The notes: generated by a model from the letters alone, not told the origin. A stretch of DNA of 8,048 nucleotides from an uncultured Actinomycetes bacterium (GCA_913009475.1 CAJVYJ010000077.1:1-8048), one strand, 5' to 3'. Positions 1 through 6,934 are shown, counted from the stretch's first letter. A program made the numbers and translations.

Positions 1-465
1 GGCACCGATGCTTAAACCATGCATAGCCGAGATTAATCGAGGCTCGCCCAGGCCCAGGGGATAAAAAATATACTTAACTTGAGTATCAGCGGGCTTATCG
101 ACTTTGTTGGCGACCAAAATCACCGGCTTTTGGCTGCGGTGGAGTATTTTGGCCACATCGTCGTCGCCGGCCACCAACCCAGCCTTACCGTCAACGACGA
201 ATAGAATCAGGTCGGATTCAGTAATCGCCGCTTCAGCCTGTTCTTTAATCTCTTGCCGCAGCGATTGTTTAGCTTCTCCTTCGATGCCGCCGGTATCGAT
301 TAGAACGAAATCCCGACCCCGCCAATTAGTTTCAATATATTGTCGGTCCCTGGTCACACCGGAAATAGCATCAATAATCGCCTTACCTGTGGACCCCAGA
401 CGATTTATCAGGGTAGATTTACCGACATTCGGACGCCCTACTATCGCAACCATGGCTTTAGACAT
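1..465 (-). CDS. der: Ribosome biogenesis GTPase Der (EngA), N-terminal G domain only, cut by window edge
   Basis: Der is a tandem-domain GTPase that binds the 50S subunit during late ribosome assembly. The 155 visible residues form the first G domain with every GTP-binding motif: G1 GRPNVGKS (10-17), the switch I threonine in GVTRDR (T38), G3 DTGG (57-60), G4 NKVD (120-123) and G5 SAMHG (146-150). The second G domain and the KH-like C-terminal domain lie beyond position 1. The start is taken as ATG at 465-463, because AAGGTG at 478-473 sits 7 nt upstream; ATG at 453 (M5) is an alternative. The start overlaps the DUF512 stop by 8 nt, so translational coupling is likely. A small deviation is serine before GVTRDR, where the family usually has proline. 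Identification is secure from the motif set. Confidence 0.95.
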   Translation of the reverse strand, partial: MSKAMVAIVGRPNVGKSTLINRLGSTGKAIIDAISGVTRDRQYIETNWRGRDFVLIDTGGIEGEAKQSLRQEIKEQAEAAITESDLILFVVDGKAGLVAGDDDVAKILHRSQKPVILVANKVDKPADTQVKYIFYPLGLGEPRLISAMHGLSIGA

Positions 466-1759
466 CAACCATCACCTTAGCTAACTCCTCTATAAACATT
501 TGACCGGTACTGGGTATAAAACGCAAGGGCAACTCCTTTTCCAGTTTATCAGCGTTTAAACCGTCCAATAAAAGCCTATCATCGTTTAGACAAACATCAG
601 GCGCTAAAAATCCACCACCAAAATCAGAGCTTTTTTCCATCGCCGCGATTATATCACTGCCGGTCAACAAGCCGGCGACCGAAACACCGCCGCCAAAAAA
701 ACTATTGTCCGCCGTTGACAGCCGCAACTTTAGCCGCCAACGAGAGTCGATCATCGCCAGGGCCGGCCGTAAGACCTTAGCCGCCAGCCGAGAGGTTAAA
801 ATAGTCCATGATGCTGTTTTCACTTCCGGTATCTCCATTTCATCAAGCGTTTCCGCTACGTCTTTGAGAAACTTTCGCGCTAAACCGATTCCATTCTCCA
901 ACTGCGGGTAATCCTCATAAGCCGTGGCCGCCGGCAGCTCGACGTCGGCCAGCAGATAAAATTCATCCGCTAAAAATACCAAGCGGCTGCCGTTTACCTT
1001 TAAATTGTTCCGCTGGTAACGAGTGATACGGCCAATTAAATCCCTGGAGAAATCCTTGGTAACCGGTTCCATCTTTGTTAAATCATCCCGCCGACCGCTC
1101 AAACCGACCGGCACGATGCCGATAGAGGCCACGCCCATAGCCGTTAAATCCACGAGCGTCTTATCAAGCGATGCGTCGGCATTGATGCCCGGACACAGCA
1201 CAATCTGTATATGGACCTCAATACCAGCGTCAAGAAGCTGTTTTAGATAATCCAAACTATTATCTTTACCCTTGAAACCCATTAATCGCCGACGAATTTT
1301 TCTATCGGTACTGTGAATGGAAACGTAAAGCGGCGATAGATGCTGCCGGATAATTCGTTCGATAGCGTTAGCGGATATGTTGGTAAGAGTTATAAAGTTG
1401 CCATAAAGAAAAGAGAGGCGAAAATCGTCGTCTTTAATATATAAGGTCGCTCTTAAATTTGGCGGCAACTGGTCGATGAAACAAAACCGGCAATTGTTAG
1501 CGCATTTTTTTATTCCGTTAAAGGTCGAATGATAGAACTTTATGCCCAGAGTCCCATCCGTGAAAATCTTTAATTCTCTGATTTTTTGACCACTTTTTAA
1601 ACTTAGTTTTAAGCTGTTGTCTAAACAAGCTATTTGATAATCGATTACATCTCTTAAAGGACGGCCGTTTATCATCCGTAACTCATCGTCGACTTTGATC
1701 CCGGCTTGAGCGGCCGGACTACCCGTCTCGACTGTACTTATTTTAGCGCCTACCGTCAC
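458..1759 (-). CDS. DUF512 / PDZ domain radical-SAM-like protein
   Basis: This is a 433-residue member of the uncharacterised family with an N-terminal PDZ-like domain, a radical-SAM-like core and a C-terminal DUF512 domain. Residues 1-65 are PDZ-like (ETGSPAAQAGIKVDDELRMI, followed by NGRP). Cysteines C86, C90 and C93 form CX3CX2C in KKCANNCRFCFID, the pattern that binds a 4Fe-4S cluster in radical SAM enzymes. Next comes the family signature DDDFRLSFLYGNFITLTN. The C-terminal part has NSFFGGG and GLLTGSDI, typical of DUF512. The start is GTG at 1759-1757, with GAGGAG at 1771-1766 placed 6 nt upstream. The GTG overlaps the ispH stop codon as GTGA. Length is normal for the family. The reaction is unknown. 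Its placement between ispH and der suggests a housekeeping role, but no substrate can be inferred. Confidence 0.9.
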   Translation of the reverse strand: MTVGAKISTVETGSPAAQAGIKVDDELRMINGRPLRDVIDYQIACLDNSLKLSLKSGQKIRELKIFTDGTLGIKFYHSTFNGIKKCANNCRFCFIDQLPPNLRATLYIKDDDFRLSFLYGNFITLTNISANAIERIIRQHLSPLYVSIHSTDRKIRRRLMGFKGKDNSLDYLKQLLDAGIEVHIQIVLCPGINADASLDKTLVDLTAMGVASIGIVPVGLSGRRDDLTKMEPVTKDFSRDLIGRITRYQRNNLKVNGSRLVFLADEFYLLADVELPAATAYEDYPQLENGIGLARKFLKDVAETLDEMEIPEVKTASWTILTSRLAAKVLRPALAMIDSRWRLKLRLSTADNSFFGGGVSVAGLLTGSDIIAAMEKSSDFGGGFLAPDVCLNDDRLLLDGLNADKLEKELPLRFIPSTGQMFIEELAKVMVDV

Positions 1760-2649
1760 ATGGAACTCCTCTGATAATCAACCTCTCCTAATAATTTAAT
1801 GGCTTGTACTACTTCATCAAGCAACCATTCCGGCGTCGAAGCACCAGCGGTGACCCCGACCGTCTTGGCCTTAGCAAACCATTCCGCCCTGAGCTCAGCT
1901 GCTGTTTCCAGATGATAAGTCTTACTTCCCGCTTTCCGGCAGATTTGAGCTAAACGCGTGGTATTAGCGCTATTCTTACCACCGACAACCACCATAACAT
2001 CAACCATATCAGCTAATTTTCGCGCCGACGTTTGGCGCTGAGTAGTGGCATGACAGATGGTATTATAAACTTTAAGTACATTAGCTTGTTTTATCAGGAC
2101 CGAAGTTATTTCTGTTAAATTCCGCAAAGACTGAGTGGTCTGCGTAACTACCCCCAGCTTTTTCGACAAAGGCAATCCTTTTAAATCGTCTACTTCTTCG
2201 ACCACCAGCGCCTGGCCCCCCGTATAAGCTAAAATCCCGATTACTTCCGGATGGTCTCTCTCGCCGATAATAATAACCTGATATCCCTCTCCCATTAATT
2301 CAGCCGCCCGCTTTTGCGCCTTGGCGACAAACGGGCAAGTAGCGTCGATTACCTCTAGCCCGCGTGCTTCCGCCTTGATAATTATCGCCGGGTCTATCCC
2401 ATGAGTTCTAATAATAACCATTCCCTCATCCACCATGTTAATATCCTCTATTGACGTGACGCCCTCACTAATAAACGAGGCTACAACTTGAGGATTATGA
2501 ATAATCGGACCCAAAGTAAATATTGGTTTTCGGTCTGATTTAATAGCCTCCGCGGCTATTTTTAGCGCCCGCTCGACCCCGTAGCAGTAACCGGCATGCC
2601 CGGCCACTTTTATCTCCAATCCAAGCAAACTATTTTTTTCTGTCTTCAT
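1756..2649 (-). CDS. ispH: 4-hydroxy-3-methylbut-2-enyl diphosphate reductase (IspH/LytB)
   Basis: IspH catalyses the last step of the MEP pathway, reducing HMBPP to IPP and DMAPP with a 4Fe-4S cluster in the cytoplasm. The 297-residue protein has the three cluster cysteines: C22 in AGYCYGVERAL, C105 in DATCPFVAKAQ and C199 in NTICHATTQRQ. The expected active-site histidines are H51 (IIHNPQ), H83 (RTHGI) and H133, with catalytic glutamate E135 in DHPEV. The VTQTTQS, GGKNSANTTRL and GVTAGASTPEWLL blocks are also present. Start ATG at 2649 has GGAG at 2660-2657, 7 nt upstream. The upstream plsC stop is 1 nt away, and the downstream DUF512 start overlaps this stop. Length and motifs are those of an intact enzyme. 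An IspH implies that this organism makes isoprenoids by the MEP route. Confidence 0.97.
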   Translation of the reverse strand: MKTEKNSLLGLEIKVAGHAGYCYGVERALKIAAEAIKSDRKPIFTLGPIIHNPQVVASFISEGVTSIEDINMVDEGMVIIRTHGIDPAIIIKAEARGLEVIDATCPFVAKAQKRAAELMGEGYQVIIIGERDHPEVIGILAYTGGQALVVEEVDDLKGLPLSKKLGVVTQTTQSLRNLTEITSVLIKQANVLKVYNTICHATTQRQTSARKLADMVDVMVVVGGKNSANTTRLAQICRKAGSKTYHLETAAELRAEWFAKAKTVGVTAGASTPEWLLDEVVQAIKLLGEVDYQRSSM

Positions 2650-2650
2650 C

Positions 2651-3256
2651 TTACGTCTCCAATAATTCCGTTATAACGGAGATTATCCGCTCAGTCGCTT
2701 CCGCGATAATCTGGTGGCGGCTTTTACCAGGCGTTTCAATTACTTTAAACGGCCGCCCAAAAATTACCTCAATACGAGGAAATCTGGGTACCCGACCACC
2801 CAACGGTATTACTCTTTCAGTGCCCTTTAAGGCAACCGGCAACAACACAGCACCGCTTTTTAGGGCTAATAAGGCCGCACCTTTTTGGCTAATACTGATA
2901 TCATGGTTTTTAACCCGCGTCCCCTGAGGAAACATGCCGACTACTCTGTTTTCCCGCAATATCTTTAAAGCCGAACGAATAGCCTGACGGTCCGATTCTC
3001 CTCGCCGGATGGGGAAAGTATTTAAACGAGGCAGTGCCTGTTTTAATATCGGATACCTAAAGAGCTCCTCCTTAGCCATAAAACTAATGGGACGCCTGGA
3101 AGCCAGCCCTATACAAATCGGGTCAAGATAACTGGCATGGTTAGAGACAAGAACTACCGGACCCTTGAGCGGCATATGCTCCCGGCCGATGAATCTTATC
3201 CGATAAAAAAGCTTAAACAAAGGCCAATATACCCAGTATGCCAGTCTATAAAGCAT
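2651..3256 (-). CDS. plsC: 1-acyl-sn-glycerol-3-phosphate acyltransferase (PlsC family)
   Basis: PlsC transfers a second acyl chain to lysophosphatidic acid, giving phosphatidic acid at the inner face of the membrane. The 201-residue protein shows the acyltransferase blocks in order: the catalytic HX4D in NHASYLDP (H40, D45), the substrate-binding block FPIRRGESD (81-89), motif III as FPQGTR (109-114), and the LLPVAL block that serves as motif IV. In motif III the normally conserved glutamate of FPEGTR is glutamine (Q111). The aromatic N-terminus (residues 3-18) may lie at the membrane surface. Start ATG at 3256 overlaps the end of cmk by 11 nt and has no clear Shine-Dalgarno, so reinitiation after cmk is the likely mode of translation. 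The family call is firm. Exact substrate preference cannot be read from sequence. Confidence 0.9.
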   Translation of the reverse strand: MLYRLAYWVYWPLFKLFYRIRFIGREHMPLKGPVVLVSNHASYLDPICIGLASRRPISFMAKEELFRYPILKQALPRLNTFPIRRGESDRQAIRSALKILRENRVVGMFPQGTRVKNHDISISQKGAALLALKSGAVLLPVALKGTERVIPLGGRVPRFPRIEVIFGRPFKVIETPGKSRHQIIAEATERIISVITELLET

Positions 3257-3908
3257 TTTTTATTAAAAGTAGGATTTCCCTGACAACTTGCTCGATATCC
3301 TTATCAGTAGTCTCAAGTTCAACAGCATCGACCGCTTTGACAAGCGGACTGTTCTCACGATTACTGTCTATTTGGTCACGTCTTATAATTTCTTTTTGCA
3401 CCTGGAGGCTGTCAATTTTTTCCCCCGTCGATTCCAGTTGCAAGGCTCGCCGGCGTGCACGCTCAGAAGCACCGGCCGTTAAAAAAACTTTTAGCTTCGC
3501 GTCTGGGAAGACAACTGTACCGATATCACGTCCCTCGATTATAACATCATTCCCCGCTAATTGACGTTGCTTTCTTACCATGGCCTTCCTGACACCGGCT
3601 ACTTTAGAAACAGCTGAGACATTAGCGTCGACTTCAGGCAATCTGATTTCATCAGTTACGCGCTGACCATTAATAAATATATCTGAATATATGCCCATAT
3701 GTTCATTCCTGAATTCCAACTTAGCGCTCCGAGCCAAGTGCGTCAAAGCATCGGAGTTCTCAATATCAATATCATTCTTAAGTGCCTCATAAGTAATAGC
3801 TCTATACATAGCACCGGTATCCAGATAATTGTACTTAAGCTGTTGGGCCACTCTTTTCGCCACAGTACTCTTGCCCGAGCCGGCCGGCCCGTCGATTGCC
3901 ACAATCAT
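3246..3908 (-). CDS. cmk: Cytidylate kinase
   Basis: Cmk phosphorylates CMP and dCMP to the diphosphates with ATP, feeding nucleic acid and phospholipid (CDP-diacylglycerol) synthesis. The 220-residue protein has the P-loop GPAGSGKST (7-15), the nucleotide-binding YLDTGAMYRA, IEGRDIGTVVFPDA, the arginine-rich lid segment SERARRRALQL, and RRDQIDSNRENSPL followed by AVDAVELETT. The start is placed at ATG 3908-3906, giving MIVAIDGPAG, because GGAGAG at 3921-3916 lies 7 nt upstream and homologues begin close to the P-loop. An upstream ATG at 3923 would add MESYY but has a weaker ribosome site. It is the first gene of the minus-strand operon and probably couples to plsC through the 11-nt overlap. 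The protein looks intact. Confidence 0.95.
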   Translation of the reverse strand: MIVAIDGPAGSGKSTVAKRVAQQLKYNYLDTGAMYRAITYEALKNDIDIENSDALTHLARSAKLEFRNEHMGIYSDIFINGQRVTDEIRLPEVDANVSAVSKVAGVRKAMVRKQRQLAGNDVIIEGRDIGTVVFPDAKLKVFLTAGASERARRRALQLESTGEKIDSLQVQKEIIRRDQIDSNRENSPLVKAVDAVELETTDKDIEQVVREILLLIKNAL

Positions 3909-3915
3909 ATAATAA

Positions 3916-3921
3916 CTCTCC
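3916..3921 (-). promoter_or_regulatory. Ribosome binding site that decides the cmk start
   Basis: GGAGAG reads on the minus strand here, 7 nt from ATG 3908. It overlaps the alternative upstream ATG at 3923-3921, which makes that codon an unlikely start. Confidence 0.6.
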
Positions 3922-3944
3922 ATAACATTTACTCTACTTCATGA

Positions 3945-3953
3945 ATTTTAACA
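3945..3953 (-). promoter_or_regulatory. Candidate extended -10 promoter for the cmk-plsC-ispH-DUF512-der operon
   Basis: The minus strand reads TGTTAAAAT, an extended -10 (TGN followed by TAAAAT, 5 of 6 matches to TATAAT). A start of transcription near 3938 would give a leader of about 30 nt to ATG 3908. No good -35 lies at the normal spacing; TTGTTA at 3980-3975 is too far. The site lies on the cmk side of the inverted-repeat element, so the operon would not need to be transcribed through that element. Confidence 0.35.
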
Positions 3954-4002
3954 TATTTACATATCAAAGCTGTTTAACAATTCATATTAATCTTATTATA
4001 TT

Positions 4003-4127
4003 GGGGGTCAGATCTTGCATGTAAGGGGTCAGATCTTCAATCTTGACAATTGGCTGTTCGTTAACCAAGAATAATTGTCAAGATTGAAGATCTGACCCCT
4101 TTTGCGAAAATGCAAGACCTGACCCCC
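4003..4127. repeat. Nested inverted-repeat element built from GGGGTCAG(A/G)TCTT, REP/MITE-like
   Basis: Two nested palindromes fill 125 bp. The outer arms are 4003-4020 and 4110-4127, 18 bp with one mismatch (A4012 against C4118, a wobble pair in the minus-strand RNA). The inner arms are 4023-4051 and 4073-4101, 29 bp with no mismatch, around a 21-nt loop (4052-4072). Each arm carries the core GGGGTCAG(A/G)TCTT, giving four copies: 4004-4016 and 4025-4037 forward, 4087-4099 and 4114-4126 reversed. From memory, GGGGTCAGGTCTTGCA-type sequences recur near REP-associated Y1 transposases (RAYT) in diverse bacteria; I could not check this. No transposase gene is present, so this would be a non-autonomous copy. 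No target duplication is apparent beyond TT on both sides, and RAYT elements are not expected to make one. Confidence 0.8.
4023..4101. repeat. Perfect 29-bp stem of the repeat element
   Basis: The arms 4023-4051 and 4073-4101 are exact reverse complements. The loop can add a short TTGG/CCAA pairing (4050-4053 with 4065-4068, competing with the arm ends) and contains GTTAAC. As RNA or single-stranded DNA this would be a very stable hairpin. It lies between divergent genes, so it is not placed to terminate either annotated transcript. Confidence 0.9.
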
Positions 4128-4137
4128 TTAAAAAAAG

Positions 4138-4165
4138 TTGTTTAAAACTCTGGTAGTGTTAGAAT
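4138..4165 (+). promoter_or_regulatory. Candidate promoter for the UPF0182 gene
   Basis: TTGTTT at 4138-4143 and TAGAAT at 4160-4165 are separated by 16 nt. The -10 is preceded by TGT, making an extended -10 (TGTTAGAAT) much like the TGTTAAAAT proposed for the divergent cmk promoter. Transcription would begin near 4172, leaving a leader of about 46 nt before ATG 4218. Confidence 0.4.
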
Positions 4166-4171
4166 TAACAC
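4156..4171. promoter_or_regulatory. Operator-like palindrome overlapping the UPF0182 -10
   Basis: GTGTTAGAATTAACAC has perfect 6-bp arms (GTGTTA/TAACAC) around a 4-nt centre and covers the proposed -10 hexamer. A dimeric repressor bound here would block the promoter. I do not recognise the site as that of a named regulator, and no regulator gene lies in the window. Confidence 0.35.
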
Positions 4172-4208
4172 AGCGAGATTGTTTAATAATATAAAGCTTT
4201 GATATAAA

Positions 4209-4215
4209 AAGGTGG
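4209..4215 (+). promoter_or_regulatory. Ribosome binding site for UPF0182
   Basis: AAGGTGG resembles AAGGAGG with one change and ends 2 nt before ATG 4218, closer than ideal. The in-frame GTG at 4212 lies inside this sequence and has no Shine-Dalgarno of its own, so ATG 4218 is preferred. Confidence 0.5.
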
Positions 4216-4217
4216 AT

Positions 4218-6917
4218 ATGACTAAATTTAGAGTTATTGTTATTACATTAATAATCATTTTTCTGTTCAGTGTAACGTCGATTGTCTATTTCTATACCGA
4301 CCTGTTATGGTTTAACGCCCTGGGCTTCCAGTCGATTTTTACTAAAATTATTTTAGTAAAACTAGCTACAGGTCTGGCTTTTGGTTTATTTAGCTGGCTT
4401 TTTTTAGTCGCCAATATTCTTATAGCTCGGCGCTTAGCTCCCAAGCTCTATTATCTAACGCCAAACCTCAGCTTACAATCAATTATTCAACAGGTTAAAC
4501 CTTATATGGACCGCTTTTTTACACCTATTCTTTTCGCGGGTTCTTTGGTACTTTCCGCCATTATCGGCCTGGGAATGGCCAGCCAGTGGGATATATGGCT
4601 CGGTTATTTCAATCAAGTAACAAGTCCGATAAAAGACCCTCTTTTTCACCACTCAATCAGCTTTTATTTTTTTACAATGCCGATTTTAGAGAATCTACAA
4701 CAATTTGCCTTCTTCATCCTGTTTATCACTATATTAGTATCGTTAGCTATTCATTTGTTGGATGGGTCCATTGTTCCCGGACTGGGCCGGCAAACATTCG
4801 CGCCTCATGTCAAGGCTCATCTCTCCTGGTTAGCTGGTTTATTAATGCTGGATTTAGCGACCATGTGGTATTTAAATATTTTTAATTTGCTGTACTCGCC
4901 AACGGGAAACGTAGTTTACGGAGCCAGCTTTACAGACGTTAACGCCGTCATGCCGTCACTGAAAATATTGGTCGTCATCAGTATTATCTCCGCTATTATC
5001 TTACTCATAAATATCGTTCTTAAAGGTTGGAGGTTGCCGATTATCGCCCTCTCTTTGACTGGAGCTGTTTGGTTGTTGGCGCTAAACGTCTATCCGGCTT
5101 TAATTCAAGCGTATCAAGTGTCGCCCAACGAAATCGCTAAAGAGAAGCCCTACATAAAATTAAATATCGCCGGTACTCGTAACGCTTACAATTTAAATCA
5201 TATCAAAGCCAAACCTTTTCCGGCGCTCAACAACCTCGACCCCAATAAGATAGCGGCAAATAAAGCAACGCTTGAAAATATCAGGCTCTGGGACTGGCGC
5301 CCATTAAAACGAACTTACAGCCAAATTCAAGAGATTCGCCTCTATTATGTCTTTAAAGACGTTGATCTTGATCGTTATATAATTGATGATAAATTAAGGC
5401 AAGTCGCCTTATCGGCTCGTGAACTGTCCATTAATCAACTACCAAGTACGGCAAAGACTTGGATAAACGAACATATGGTCTTCACCCATGGCTACGGGGC
5501 GGTTATGAGTCCGGTTAATGAGGTGACTCCGGACGGTCTGCCCAACCTACTAATTAAGAATATCCCACCGGTATCAAGCAGCAACATCAAGCTCAAACGT
5601 CCGGAGATCTATTATGGGGAAGAAACCGGCAATTACGTCATTACCAACACTAAAACCAAAGAATTCAATTACCCTAAAGGAGCAAAAAATCAGTATACTA
5701 TTTATCAGGGCGGCGGCGGAGTTCCGTTAAAGTCACTACTGCATAAAGCTCTTTTCTCTTATAGATTTTCCAGCTTGAAAATGTTCCTCAGCGACTCGAT
5801 TACCAACAAAAGCCGTATTCTTTTTAACCGTAACATCGTTGATCGAGTTAAAACCATCGCGCCCTTTCTGCGCTACGACAGTGACCCATACTTGGTAATA
5901 TCGAAGGGAAAACTATATTGGATTCTTGACGCCTATACCGTCAGCGACCGCTACCCCTATTCCACTCCCTTCAACGGACGCAACAACTATCTGCGCAACA
6001 GTGTTAAGGTCGTTGTTGACGCTTATAACGGCTCTATAAAATATTATCTAATCGATCCCAAGGATATTGTCGCCGCTACCTATAATAAAATGTTTCCATC
6101 ACTTTTTACCGACTTTAAAGCCATGCCGCCGGACTTAAAGGCGCATCTGCGTTATCCGGAAACTCTCTTCTCCGTTCAGGCCGAGATATATAAGACTTTC
6201 CATATGAGCGACCCCCAGGTTTTTTATAATAAGGAAGATATGTGGGACATCCCTGATGAAATCGCCGAAAACGGCCGTGAGCAGATGAAGCCATATTACG
6301 TGATTATGAAGATCCCGGGCGAGAAAAAAGAGGAATTTCTGCTAATGCTCCCCTTTACGCCGGCCGGTAAATCCAATATGATAGCTTGGCTGGCGGCCCG
6401 CAATGACGCTCCTAACTACGGCCAGTTACGAGTTTTTGACTTTCCTAAAGATAAATTGGTTTACGGACCCATACAAGTTGAGGCGCGCATCGACCAAAAA
6501 CCGGATATCTCCCGGCAGCTGAGTCTGTGGAATCAACGCGGGTCGCGAGTAATCCGCGGTAATTTGTTGGTTATCCCCATTGAGCAATCGATTATCTATG
6601 TTGAACCGATTTATTTACAATCGGAACAGAGCGATTTACCGGAATTAAAACGCGTTATAGTTGCTTATAATAACAAGATTATTATGGAGCCGACCTTGGC
6701 GGAGGCACTGGCAAAAATATTCACCGGCATTTCTCAGCCTCCAAGCGGTAAAAACCCGGCTAAAGGTCAAAAGCCGCCAAGCCAAAATAATCTGATAAAC
6801 CAGGCCAACGATTATTTTAATAAAGCTGGAGCGGCGGCGCAAAAAGGCGACTGGAAAACCTACGGCGAAGAATTGAAAAAATTGGGCAACACTCTAAATA
6901 AATTAAAAGTGAAATAA
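4218..6917 (+). CDS. UPF0182 family multi-pass membrane protein with large extracytoplasmic domain
   Basis: This is a full-length (899 residues) member of the UPF0182 (COG1615) family, whose function is unknown. The N-terminal third has seven hydrophobic segments near residues 6-26, 45-69, 101-121, 162-181, 202-222, 248-267 and 273-295. Family blocks there are YTDLLWFNALGF, DPLFHHSISFYFFTMP and GASFTDVNAVMP. The soluble remainder carries NIAGTRNAY (316-324), WDWRPLKRTYSQIQEIRLYY, VDLDRY, FTHGYGAVMSPVNEVTPDG, IYYGEETGNYV, QGGGGVPLKSLLHK, DAYTVSDRYPYS and LRVFDFPKDKLVYGPIQVEA. A Pro/Lys/Gln linker near 840-858 leads to a charged helical tail of about 40 residues. The gene opposes its neighbours: it diverges from cmk and converges on aroA with 17 nt between stops. 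Family membership is firm. No activity can be assigned. Confidence 0.92.
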   Translation: MTKFRVIVITLIIIFLFSVTSIVYFYTDLLWFNALGFQSIFTKIILVKLATGLAFGLFSWLFLVANILIARRLAPKLYYLTPNLSLQSIIQQVKPYMDRFFTPILFAGSLVLSAIIGLGMASQWDIWLGYFNQVTSPIKDPLFHHSISFYFFTMPILENLQQFAFFILFITILVSLAIHLLDGSIVPGLGRQTFAPHVKAHLSWLAGLLMLDLATMWYLNIFNLLYSPTGNVVYGASFTDVNAVMPSLKILVVISIISAIILLINIVLKGWRLPIIALSLTGAVWLLALNVYPALIQAYQVSPNEIAKEKPYIKLNIAGTRNAYNLNHIKAKPFPALNNLDPNKIAANKATLENIRLWDWRPLKRTYSQIQEIRLYYVFKDVDLDRYIIDDKLRQVALSARELSINQLPSTAKTWINEHMVFTHGYGAVMSPVNEVTPDGLPNLLIKNIPPVSSSNIKLKRPEIYYGEETGNYVITNTKTKEFNYPKGAKNQYTIYQGGGGVPLKSLLHKALFSYRFSSLKMFLSDSITNKSRILFNRNIVDRVKTIAPFLRYDSDPYLVISKGKLYWILDAYTVSDRYPYSTPFNGRNNYLRNSVKVVVDAYNGSIKYYLIDPKDIVAATYNKMFPSLFTDFKAMPPDLKAHLRYPETLFSVQAEIYKTFHMSDPQVFYNKEDMWDIPDEIAENGREQMKPYYVIMKIPGEKKEEFLLMLPFTPAGKSNMIAWLAARNDAPNYGQLRVFDFPKDKLVYGPIQVEARIDQKPDISRQLSLWNQRGSRVIRGNLLVIPIEQSIIYVEPIYLQSEQSDLPELKRVIVAYNNKIIMEPTLAEALAKIFTGISQPPSGKNPAKGQKPPSQNNLINQANDYFNKAGAAAQKGDWKTYGEELKKLGNTLNKLKVK

Positions 6918-6934
6918 AATAACGAAGACGTTTT

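Larger units (their letters stand above)
3961..4205. repeat. 11-bp inverted repeat flanking the intergenic core
   Basis: ATATCAAAGCT at 3961-3971 is the exact reverse complement of AGCTTTGATAT at 4195-4205. On the strand facing each divergent gene, both copies are preceded by TTGTT(A/T)AA: minus strand 3980-3973, plus strand 4179-4186. The distance between the two parts differs by 7 nt. It may be a paired regulatory site serving both genes or the relic of a duplication. In AT-rich DNA chance is possible. Confidence 0.4.

Noticed and set aside
104..484. Plus-strand open frame antisense to der
   Set aside because: It is opposite a strongly conserved GTPase domain, and its translation shows no domain or sensible composition; other antisense open frames over DUF512, cmk, UPF0182 and aroA were dismissed for the same reason.
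3906..3923. Start of cmk at ATG 3923 giving five extra residues
   Set aside because: Its first base pairs overlap the good GGAGAG site that serves ATG 3908, and Cmk proteins usually start just before the P-loop region.
4052..4072. Loop of the palindrome as a CRISPR spacer or attachment site
   Set aside because: There is a single inverted unit, no direct-repeat array with regular spacers, and no integrase or cas gene nearby.
4043..4075. TTGACA inside both inner arms as a -35 box
   Set aside because: No acceptable -10 lies 16-18 nt downstream on either strand (AATAAT on plus is 21 nt away); the hexamer is part of the repeat arm.
4023..4135. The strong hairpin as a transcription terminator
   Set aside because: It lies between divergent gene starts, not after a gene end, and the palindrome with repeated core motifs fits a mobile or REP-type repeat better.
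4212..4217. GTG start for UPF0182 two codons upstream
   Set aside because: It lies within the Shine-Dalgarno-like AAGGTGG and has none of its own.
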